The position numbers were made by a program, and so were the translations under genes. 14,664 nt of DNA from JASJHI01 sp033791105. Lineage in GTDB: Bacteria; Actinomycetota; Acidimicrobiia; Acidimicrobiales; Ilumatobacteraceae. Below the pieces are notes generated by a model that was not told where the DNA came from, searched no databases, and saw only the letters and a list, made by a program, of their open reading frames with translations. Positions 6,836-12,567 of the stretch are shown piece after piece (within the stretch, counting starts at the first letter, position 1; each line of letters begins with the position of its first letter). The DNA lies in contig JASJHI010000279.1 in NCBI GenBank assembly GCA_033791105.1, forward strand, positions 1 through 14,664. The letters run 5' to 3'.

Positions 6836-8587
6836 ATGGTCGACAAGTGGTTGGTCGAAACAGACCTCAACGAGGATTGGAATTTCTACACGCGCGCGAA
6901 CGTGGGCGAGGTCTTTCCGGATCCGGTGGCACCGCTGACGTTCGGGTGGGTGCAAGATGATGCGGGCATCCACGCGTTCGAGCGCGGATTCCGCGGCGCC
7001 TACTACCGCTACGGATGTCTGTCGCCCGAGGAGTTCCCGCCCGATCGCGCCACGATCCTCGCCACGTTCGGCGGGTACACGTATCTCAACGCGAGCGCGA
7101 TGAGAATGATCGGTCACCGCGCCGAAGGGATGAGTGCACAGACCGTCGACGACGTGTTCTTCGGCGATGCACCCGGAGTGCCGGAATTCGTAGAGAAGCC
7201 CGAATACGACCGCCCGGACCTGACGGCAAAGACCGGCGAGACGATGGTCTGGGCAATCACTGCAAGCGAACTCCCGGAGGTCGCGCGACACGAGGCGTTC
7301 GTCAACAGCCTCCGACACGATCGCCCCGACATCGCCGGCGCAAGCAATCGTCGACTCGTCGAACATGCGATGGGGTTGATGAACGAGCATCTCGAGATGC
7401 TGTTCGAGGAACACATCTTCATCTCGGCAGTCGCGACCATTCCGATCGGTGCGATCACGCAGATTTGTGCAGCGGTGGGTCGGCCGGAAGCGACACTTCG
7501 GCTCCTGGGTGGTCTCGGCGATGTCGAATCGGCTGCGCCGTCGCTCGTGATGTGGGAGCTCGGTCGAGTTGTCGCGACATCGGATGCGCTGGCCACCTTG
7601 TTCGACGCGGGCGTCGCCGGACTCGACGCACGGATCAGATCCTCGGCGTCCGAGGATGCCGCAGCGTTTGCGGCCGCCTTCGACGACTTCCTCGTGCACT
7701 ACGGCAGCCGCGGCCCGAACGAATGGGAGTTGCGGTGTCCGACGTGGGAGACCGACCCCGATCTTGCGCTCGCCGCGATCGATCGGATGCGTCTTGCCGA
7801 TGACTCCGCATCCCCGATCGTTCAGAACTCTGAGAGCGCCGCCGAGCGCGAGCGCCTCGGCGTGGAGATCGCGGCGATGTTGGAGGGGGATCCCGGGACG
7901 CAGGGAGTGTTCCTCGGGGCTCTCCAGGCGGCGACGGTGTTCCTGCCTGGCCGCGAGCGAACGAAGACGAATTGCGTCAAGCTGATCGAAGAGGCCCGCG
8001 TCGCGCTGCACGAGTACGGCCGACGGCGCGTTGCCGACGGCCATTTCCCGGAGCTCAATTCGTTCGGGCTCCTCTCGCACGCCGAGTTGTTCGACAGCCT
8101 CGACCATCCCGAGCGCTACGGCGAGATACTCGTCGAACGTCATGCGTTGTACGAAGAGGTGGCGATGCTCCAAGAGCCATTCATCGTGCACGGGGTTGTG
8201 CCCGACATGGCCGCCTATCCGCGTCGCGACGAGGTGGAGTACCGAACGCTCGCCGCGGGGGATGTCATCCAGGGCATGCCAGGGTGTCCCGGTAGCGCCG
8301 TCGGTACTGCAAGGGTGATTCTGGACACGCACGACCCGACCTCGCTCGAGCCCGGCGACATCCTCATCGCGCCGATCACCGATCCGTCGTGGACACCGCT
8401 GTTCGTGCCGGCCGCGGCGATCGTCGTCGATGTGGGCGCGGCGTTGAGCCACGCGATCATCGTGAGTCGCGAGCTCGGAAACCCCTGTGTGGTGTCCGCG
8501 ACCGACGCGACTCATCGGATCCCAGACGGAGCGACGGTCGAGGTCAACGGTGACACTGGCACCGTGACCGTCCTCGCAGTCCCGTGA
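6836..8587 (+). CDS. PEP-utilising-enzyme-like protein with phosphohistidine swivel domain, no ATP-grasp
   Basis: The 583-residue product starts with FYTRANVGEVFPDPVAPLTF near residues 17-36, a motif that also opens the central substrate-binding region of rifampin-phosphotransferase-like proteins. It ends in a PEP-utilising mobile domain, GAALSHAIIVSRELGNPCVV, with the phospho-accepting histidine at H539. The usual N-terminal ATP-grasp (PPDK/PEP synthase) domain is absent, and the gene upstream is divergent, so no partner ATP-grasp gene is adjacent. It could work with a separate kinase or may have lost phosphotransfer. The ATG at 6836 was preferred over 6785 because the extension overlaps promoter sequence. 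Confidence 0.8.
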   Translation: MVDKWLVETDLNEDWNFYTRANVGEVFPDPVAPLTFGWVQDDAGIHAFERGFRGAYYRYGCLSPEEFPPDRATILATFGGYTYLNASAMRMIGHRAEGMSAQTVDDVFFGDAPGVPEFVEKPEYDRPDLTAKTGETMVWAITASELPEVARHEAFVNSLRHDRPDIAGASNRRLVEHAMGLMNEHLEMLFEEHIFISAVATIPIGAITQICAAVGRPEATLRLLGGLGDVESAAPSLVMWELGRVVATSDALATLFDAGVAGLDARIRSSASEDAAAFAAAFDDFLVHYGSRGPNEWELRCPTWETDPDLALAAIDRMRLADDSASPIVQNSESAAERERLGVEIAAMLEGDPGTQGVFLGALQAATVFLPGRERTKTNCVKLIEEARVALHEYGRRRVADGHFPELNSFGLLSHAELFDSLDHPERYGEILVERHALYEEVAMLQEPFIVHGVVPDMAAYPRRDEVEYRTLAAGDVIQGMPGCPGSAVGTARVILDTHDPTSLEPGDILIAPITDPSWTPLFVPAAAIVVDVGAALSHAIIVSRELGNPCVVSATDATHRIPDGATVEVNGDTGTVTVLAVP

Positions 8588-8608
8588 GCGGTCGCGACTG
8601 GGAGGCGG

Positions 8609-8637
8609 TTGGGGAGTGCCGCGGCCGCTCGTAGGCT
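8609..8637 (+). promoter_or_regulatory. Promoter of the bL37 gene
   Basis: A TTGGGG -35-like box (8609-8614) and TAGGCT -10 (8632-8637) are separated by exactly 17 bp. The ATG follows 9 nt after the -10, so the mRNA would be leaderless or nearly so. Confidence 0.5.
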
Positions 8638-8646
8638 TGCCGCCTT

Positions 8647-8730
8647 ATGTCGAAGAAGACCAAGAAGCGCAAGGCGCGCCTGCGTCGCTCGAAGGCGAAC
8701 CACGGCAAGCGCCCCAACATGGGGCGCTGA
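8647..8730 (+). CDS. Large-subunit ribosomal protein bL37 (27 residues)
   Basis: The 27-codon gene encodes a very basic peptide beginning MSKKTKKRKARLRRS and ending KANHGKRPNMGR. The KANHGKRPN tail is the conserved signature of bL37, the tiny 50S protein known from cryo-EM of mycobacterial ribosomes and conserved across Actinobacteria. The peptide has no acidic residue, typical of an rRNA-embedded extension. A promoter with a 17-bp spacer sits immediately upstream. It falls below common gene-calling length limits, so automated annotation may miss it. The reading frame that overlaps it from 8609 looks like out-of-frame composition. Assignment is by memory of the motif, not by alignment. Confidence 0.88.
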   Translation: MSKKTKKRKARLRRSKANHGKRPNMGR

Positions 8731-8823
8731 CGCGCTCCTTCTGACCCTTTCGACGCCGAGGCCTGCGGTTTCCGCCGTGATCGACGCCGAGAGTGGGACT
8801 GTCGTGATCGAAGCCCCCGTGTC

Positions 8824-9465
8824 GTGAGCGATCTCGCCGATCGAAGAGCTGAGTGGTTGTCGGTTGCCGGCGATCCCGCCGCCTGGCGGGCGATCGGCCT
8901 CACCGTCACCGACGATGGCCTCGTGCCGTTGTTCGGCACATCGATCAGGATCGTCGACGGTCGCGGCCTATCCACCGGTGGCATCATCGGCTGGACATTG
9001 AGCGACGTCAAGGACGCCGTCACCTCTGTCGATGGACTCGCGACCGACACGACCGACGCCCGTACCCCGGTCTTCGCCGCACACGCGCTCGGGGCCAGCT
9101 CGATCGACCATGTTGTCGTGATGACACCCGACCTCGAGCGCACGAGTGCCGCGATCTCGGCCGCGACCGGCTGTGAGCTGAAACGCGTCCGCGAGGTCGG
9201 CGAGATGCGGCAGGGCTTCCATCGGATCGGGCGCGGTGGACTCATCGTCGAGCTGGTGGAGCGTCCGGAGATCGAGGACGGCCCGGCACGGTTCTGGGGT
9301 CTCGTGCTCATCGTCGATGACCTCGACGTGGCCTGCCGGCGGATCGGCACGAACCTGATCAGTGAACCCAAGGACGCTGTCCAACCCGGTCGCCGAATCG
9401 CCACGGTGAGTAACGCGGCCGGACTCGGACTGCCGGTCGCGCTGATGACACCCGACGCCCGCTGA
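8824..9465 (+). CDS. VOC-fold (glyoxalase/dioxygenase superfamily) protein
   Basis: The 213-residue product has two regions. After a 95-residue N-terminal part comes a recognisable VOC module starting IDHVVVMTPDLERTSAAISAATG (split: IDHVVVMTPDLERT, then SAAISAATG), then a GLIVELVERPE strand, WGLVLIVDDLDVACRRIG and a C-terminal LPVALMTPD. VOC proteins bind a divalent metal and act on small substrates, often as lyases, dioxygenases or resistance proteins. The substrate cannot be told. The GTG at 8824 has no convincing ribosome site and no -10 at leaderless distance, so co-transcription with bL37 is possible. The gene ends 1 nt before the converging nuclease gene. Confidence 0.78.
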   Translation: MSDLADRRAEWLSVAGDPAAWRAIGLTVTDDGLVPLFGTSIRIVDGRGLSTGGIIGWTLSDVKDAVTSVDGLATDTTDARTPVFAAHALGASSIDHVVVMTPDLERTSAAISAATGCELKRVREVGEMRQGFHRIGRGGLIVELVERPEIEDGPARFWGLVLIVDDLDVACRRIGTNLISEPKDAVQPGRRIATVSNAAGLGLPVALMTPDAR

Positions 9466-9466
9466 A

Positions 9467-10462
9467 TCAGTCGATGGTGTCGCGCGTTGCGAGGTGGGCA
9501 ATGCCCTCTGCACACTCTCCCGCGAGCGGGCACCAGCGGCATCCGAATCCAGGACGCTTCACCGGTGGCCGATTCTCGACCTCGAGTTCGACCAGCGCGT
9601 TGATGCCGTCGAGCGTGCGCCGCAGCGCGGTTCGCAGCAGCCGTTCGCCGACATCTTCGGTCTGCGCCTCGCCGGCGTCGAGGTAGAAGGTCGCCACCTT
9701 GCGGGGTGGCACCCGCCGCGACATCGTCTCGATGAGGGCGTAGAACCCAAGATCCTGACGGTGGCGAGGGCTCGTGTTGCCGGTCTTGAGATCGATGATG
9801 ACCTTCGTGCTCTCGTTTGCTCGGGGTCGACCGATCGTGAGGTCGGCCTGGCCGCGGAGCACGATCTGCCCATCGACCGGCCACCGCGTGCGGGACTCGG
9901 TCAATGGGTTCGAGCGGCGATCGAGCGGAGGGAAGCACTCGACGAACTTGGTCACGCGCTCGGACGCCTGGCCACGTAGGTCGGCCTCATCCCCCGGTTC
10001 GAGTGCGGCGATCCACGAACCGATGCCGCTGTAGTCGTTGTCGTCGCCCGCCAGGCGCGCCATCGCCTCGTCGACCAACTCGGTCGGCGTCGGCTCGCCA
10101 CGCCAGGTGAGGAGGAGCTGGATCGCGCGGTGGGAGACCTGGCCGCGGGCGGTGGCAGGGCGCCATGAAAAATCGTCCGGAGCGAGATGGTGGACTTCGC
10201 AGTCGAGCACCGAGGCCAGCTTGTGCTTCGTGATGAACAAGTCGGCGGAGCCGAGTCGTTCGGTGAAATGGGCGACAGCGGTGCGCATCTCCTCATGGAG
10301 ATCGTCGACGAACTCGGCGTCGAAGACCACCGGATCAGCCGAGCGTCGGAGCGCAGCAAGCGTTCTCAGCTGCACGGGAGTCAACGCGTCCGCGGCGCCT
10401 TGGGCTGCGGACTCGGCAGCCGGCGTCGTGCTTTCGGCGTCGGTGTCGTCCGCATCGATCAT
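9467..10462 (-). CDS. PD-(D/E)XK nuclease, Cas4/AddB/RecB-like, with Fe-S cluster cysteines
   Basis: The 331-residue product carries the RecB-type nuclease motifs in order: GxxxH (RGQVSHRAI, H111), GQAD (D207), IIDLKTG (D224, K226) and a QxxxxY motif (Q236, Y241). One N-terminal cysteine (C88 in VLDCEVHHLA) and three C-terminal ones (C308, C311, C317 in GCRWCPLAGEC) match the split 4Fe-4S 'iron staple' of Cas4 and AddB. It is expected to degrade or trim single-stranded DNA ends in repair or recombination. No helicase or cas gene is adjacent. The ATG at 10462 has TACAGT 8 nt upstream. The acidic first 30 residues look unstructured. Confidence 0.86.
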   Translation of the reverse strand: MIDADDTDAESTTPAAESAAQGAADALTPVQLRTLAALRRSADPVVFDAEFVDDLHEEMRTAVAHFTERLGSADLFITKHKLASVLDCEVHHLAPDDFSWRPATARGQVSHRAIQLLLTWRGEPTPTELVDEAMARLAGDDNDYSGIGSWIAALEPGDEADLRGQASERVTKFVECFPPLDRRSNPLTESRTRWPVDGQIVLRGQADLTIGRPRANESTKVIIDLKTGNTSPRHRQDLGFYALIETMSRRVPPRKVATFYLDAGEAQTEDVGERLLRTALRRTLDGINALVELEVENRPPVKRPGFGCRWCPLAGECAEGIAHLATRDTID

Positions 10463-10470
10463 CGAATCGC

Positions 10471-10476
10471 ACTGTA
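10471..10476 (-). promoter_or_regulatory. -10 box of the PD-(D/E)XK nuclease gene
   Basis: TACAGT on the minus strand is followed by 8 nt and then the ATG at 10462, consistent with a leaderless start. Confidence 0.5.
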
Positions 10477-10544
10477 GCGATGGGTACCGCGGTCATCGCG
10501 GGCCTGTTCCTTATGGCGTCCGCCTCCCAGCGGCGCTCCGTCGC

Positions 10545-10550
10545 TAGCCT
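10545..10550 (+). promoter_or_regulatory. -10 box of the LytR_C gene
   Basis: TAGCCTCGG lies 10 nt before the GTG at 10561, identical in sequence and spacing to the box before ychF. It favours GTG 10561 over the upstream in-frame ATGs at 10480 and 10513. Confidence 0.45.
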
Positions 10551-10560
10551 CGGTCAACTC

Positions 10561-11100
10561 GTGACTCGGAGCATCGTCCTCAAGATCGTCATCGCCGTCT
10601 TGGCGGTCGCCCTCGTCGGAACAGTCGTCTTTCTGGAGACCTCCGGTGACGACGCGGCTGCGACGACGACGACCAGCTCGACCACCTCCACCACGACGAC
10701 GGTCGCCCCTACGACCGCACCGGCGACGAGCACTTCAACGAGTACGACGTCGACCACGACGACCACCTCGACGACGACGACCACGACCGAGCCAGAGCCG
10801 CTGTTCCCGCGCTCCGCGTATGCATTGCTCGTCGTCAACGGATCGAACCAGGGTGCGCGCCTCGATCCGACGATCGGGTTGCTCAGGCTCGGCGGCTACG
10901 AGAACATCCGGGGCGCCGCGGGAGCGATCCTCACACCGGAGACGACGATCTACTACAGCGATGAACTGTTTCGTGGTGCGGCCGAGCGGCTCGCGGACGA
11001 CATGAGTCTCCCACGGGACCAGGTCCTCCCCATCGCGGACGGACCGCCGATCGCTGCTCTGGCCAACGCCCAACTCGTGATCTATCTCGGCGGAGGCTGA
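10561..11100 (+). CDS. LytR C-terminal (LytR_C) domain membrane protein
   Basis: The 179-residue product has one N-terminal membrane anchor (residues about 5-25). A Thr/Ser-rich low-complexity linker follows (about 34-76, mostly ACG/ACC codons), then a LytR_C domain from about residue 86 with the typical LLVVNGSNQGA opening (89-99). The domain ends at LVIYLGGG. It should sit outside the membrane, tethered by a flexible stalk through the cell wall. LytR_C domains usually follow an LCP phosphotransferase domain, which is absent here. Stand-alone anchored LytR_C proteins are common in actinobacteria, and their function is not settled. Confidence 0.85.
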   Translation: MTRSIVLKIVIAVLAVALVGTVVFLETSGDDAAATTTTSSTTSTTTTVAPTTAPATSTSTSTTSTTTTTSTTTTTTEPEPLFPRSAYALLVVNGSNQGARLDPTIGLLRLGGYENIRGAAGAILTPETTIYYSDELFRGAAERLADDMSLPRDQVLPIADGPPIAALANAQLVIYLGGG

Positions 11101-11151
11101 CGGTCGCTGTCGGCAGGATCGGGGAGGGGTCGGCTTTCCCAGGCTGCGACA

Positions 11152-11170
11152 CCCCACTGTCAGAGTGGGG
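11152..11170. promoter_or_regulatory. Perfect 7-bp hairpin between the LytR_C gene and the next gene
   Basis: CCCCACT, GTCAG, AGTGGGG form a perfect 7-bp stem with a 5-nt loop, ending 3 nt before the ATG at 11174. No T-run follows. It could be a U-less terminator for the gene ending at 11100, an operator, or a 5' structure hiding a GGGG ribosome site. Confidence 0.45.
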
Positions 11171-11173
11171 CCC

Positions 11174-11533
11174 ATGGAGCACGCTTCGATGGTCGATTTC
11201 GCCGACCTGGCGAGACGCATCACGCGCCACGTCCGCCGAGAAGGCCTCGTCGCGCCGAGCTTTCGGTGTCCGCCACGACTCATCGGGGCCGACCGCACCA
11301 TCCGGCGCCGACAGGAAGGGGCGGTGGTCTCGGTGCGCGTGCACGACCGCCCGCTCGCCGCCGTGTTGGCTGACATGATCGAAGGCGTGATCGTGACGAA
11401 CCATCTGGCGACGCCACGGTCCGACCGGGCCCGCGCCGATCTGTGGGGGTTGCTGGAATCCTCGACCCGGTCGGCGGCCGCGACTTCGGGTCGGCCGCGC
11501 GAGTCCGCGTCGACAGCTCGCCGAGCCGCGTAG
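11174..11533 (+). CDS. Hypothetical protein, 119 residues
   Basis: I do not recognise the family. The sequence is soluble, with a helical basic start (MVDFADLARRITRHVRREGL from residue 6), a PSFRCPPRLIGADRTIRRR segment, and then VVSVRVHDRPLAAVLADMIEGVIVTNH, given in two parts: VVSVRVHDRPLAAV and LADMIEGVIVTNH. The last 25 residues are Ser/Ala/Arg-rich and probably disordered. Codon third positions are GC-rich as in neighbouring genes, supporting real coding. ATG 11174 follows a CAGAGT-N7 arrangement. ATG 11189 has GGAG 9 nt upstream and is the main alternative. The stop codon TAG is the first three bases of the likely tRNA-Leu -10 box. Confidence 0.6.
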   Translation: MEHASMVDFADLARRITRHVRREGLVAPSFRCPPRLIGADRTIRRRQEGAVVSVRVHDRPLAAVLADMIEGVIVTNHLATPRSDRARADLWGLLESSTRSAAATSGRPRESASTARRAA

Positions 11534-11536
11534 CCT
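11531..11536 (+). promoter_or_regulatory. -10 box of tRNA-Leu
   Basis: TAGCCTCGG lies 10 nt before the tRNA 5' end, implying a precursor leader of only a few nucleotides. A TCGACA -35-like box (11510-11515) lies 15 bp upstream. The box overlaps the stop codon of the preceding gene. Confidence 0.45.
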
Positions 11537-11546
11537 CGGGTTCGCC

Positions 11547-11635
11547 GCCCGGGTGGCGAAACTGGCAGACGCGGGGGGCTTAAACCCCCCTTCACCGAAA
11601 GGTGAGTACGGGTTCAAATCCCGTCCCGGGCACCA
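11547..11635 (+). tRNA. tRNA-Leu (anticodon UAA)
   Basis: The acceptor arms GCCCGGG (11547-11553) and CCCGGGC (11625-11631) pair perfectly, followed by A73 and an encoded CCA. The anticodon stem GGGGG/CCCCC encloses loop CTTAAAC, giving anticodon TAA at 11581-11583. A long class II variable arm (TTCACCGAAAGGTGA region) and a T-arm with GGTTCAAATCC are present. It reads UUA leucine codons, which are rare in a genome of this composition. Confidence 0.97.
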
Positions 11636-11639
11636 CCTA

Positions 11640-12080
11640 CTAGTGGTCACGCGCGCAAGTGAGCTGGCTGTCGGGTGAGGTGGCCTTTGCGTTCCAGGCC
11701 CAGTTGAAGGGCTTGGCTCTGGTGTTGTAGTCGTCGACGTAGTCGATGATCGCTCCCGCGAGGTCGTTGGTGTCGGCGAACTCGGCGGTGCTCAGGAGTT
11801 GGCGGGTGAGGATCGAGAACCACATCTCGACCTGGTTCAGCCACGACGCGTGTGTTGGGGTGCGGTGCAGGAACACGCGTTGATGGTTGTCGAGCCATGC
11901 TTCGACATCGGGGGTGCCGTGCGAGGCGAGGTTGTCGACAATGCAGTGCAGTTCGAGATGTGCAGGAACCTGGGAATCGAGTTCGTTCAAGAACCTGATG
12001 AAGTTCGTTGCCCGTGTCGAATCGGTCGGTCTGACGATGACTTCTCCGGTGCCGCACTCGAAGTCACTTTGCATGAGCGC
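11640..12080 (-). mobile_element. IS630-family transposase remnant (C-terminal part)
   Basis: The minus-strand frame (from ATG 12074, 144 residues) reads like the C-terminal half of an IS630/DDE_3 transposase: FIRFLNELDSQVPAHLELH, then IVDNLASHGTPDVEAWL (D47), FLHRTPTHASWLNQVEMWFS (E83), and IIDYVDDYNTRAKPFNWAWN. The second and third DDE residues are present. The N-terminal DNA-binding domain and the region with the first catalytic Asp (VDExS type) are missing, so it is inactive. Family similarity fades just upstream of 12074. The stop codon lies 5 nt from the tRNA-Leu CCA, next to TA dinucleotides (11638-11642), the target preferred by this family. Confidence 0.8.
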
Positions 12081-12083
12081 CCC

Positions 12084-12383
12084 CAGCCGATTTCCGGAGC
12101 ACCGATCATACCTCAGGCTCCAATCTGCCGCAGGCCGACGTATCCCCAAACGCTGCCGGTTAGGGCGCCCGTCGGGTGGTTCGTTCAGACTCCGTTACTG
12201 GTTCGATCTCGGCGTACATCGCGTCCAGCTCAGCGGTCGCGGTCTCGTTGTCGTCGAGTTCGAACAGGACCATCTTCTCGAGCTTCGTGACGGCAGCGTT
12301 CCAACGAGCAACGACGAGCATCTGTGCGGCAAAGCCATCACCGATGATCACGTTCGCTCGCGACAGACCGAGACGGTCACCGC
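12084..12383. other. Junction region between IS remnant and DUF6998 remnant
   Basis: No recognisable family was found in this 300-nt stretch. It joins the broken end of the transposase to the broken end of a DUF6998-like gene. The only open frame of note is a minus-strand one (12160-12351, see separate entry), which stays open upstream into the duplicated segment. I see no clear terminal inverted repeat for the IS here. Confidence 0.5.
12160..12351 (-). CDS. Small ORF of uncertain reality, 63 residues
   Basis: A GTG-initiated frame encodes an acidic, helical-looking peptide (WNAAVTKLEKMVLFELDDNE and AELDAMYAEIEPVTESE). The composition is protein-like. The frame stays open upstream of the GTG, so it could be the tail of a destroyed gene. 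No family is recognised, and no ribosome site or -10 is convincing. Confidence 0.25.
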   Translation of the reverse strand: MIIGDGFAAQMLVVARWNAAVTKLEKMVLFELDDNETATAELDAMYAEIEPVTESERTTRRAP

Positions 12384-12441
12384 GAACGGCCAGCGGTCGA
12401 TTGGTCTGGCCCGCCTGAGCCAGCTCACGCAGGAGGACTGA
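12384..12441 (+). pseudogene. 3' remnant of a DUF6998-like gene
   Basis: The frame NGQRSIGLARLSQLTQED followed by TGA matches the C-terminal NGQRAIGLARLARLKKEA of the intact gene at 13627. Everything upstream of about 12384 has no similarity to that gene, so only the last 19 or so codons survive. The reading frame of the remnant is intact to its own stop. Confidence 0.75.
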
Positions 12442-12483
12442 GGGGCTTCGAACAGCGATGCCGTTGGATGCCCCTGATCGCCT
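12384..12483 (+). repeat. Direct repeat, copy 1 (DUF6998 tail plus hairpin)
   Basis: These 100 nt align without gaps to 13989-14088 with 85 identical positions. The part beyond the stop (12442-12483) differs from its partner at a single position. That part folds as nested inverted repeats, GGGGC (12442-12446) with GCCCC (12470-12474), and inside them CAGCG with CGTTG. Confidence 0.85.
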
Positions 12484-12530
12484 GCTCGATGGTGTTCCCG
12501 CTGTTGCCCCTGAACGCAGGCTCGAGGGTG
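12469..12530 (+). repeat. Two-unit 36-nt tandem repeat
   Basis: The unit beginning TGCCCCTGATCGCCTGCTCG at 12469 is repeated 36 nt later as TGCCCCTGAACGCAGGCTCG at 12505. About 22 of the first 26 positions agree. The first unit overlaps the end of direct-repeat copy 1. The intact locus at 14075 has only the first TGCCCCTGATCGCCT. Confidence 0.4.
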
Positions 12531-12567
12531 CGTTACGTACCGTCTGTGAGTGGGCCCCTCTGGGTGC

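Noticed and set aside
5776..6960. 394-residue open frame antisense to the serine hydrolase
   Set aside because: It is an antisense shadow with Arg/Gly-rich composition, and it also runs through the divergent promoter region.
6794..8515. 573-residue open frame antisense to the swivel-domain gene
   Set aside because: Its residues are rich in Arg/His and lack any family motif, while the sense strand carries clear domain signatures. Long antisense frames are common at this GC content.
8609..8827. 72-residue frame overlapping bL37
   Set aside because: It reads Arg/Ala-rich low-complexity sequence over the bL37 gene and begins inside the bL37 -35 box. The bL37 frame has a specific signature.
12469..12540. 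Minimal CRISPR array, given a 36-nt period
   Set aside because: There are only two degenerate units with no spacers between them and no cas genes nearby.
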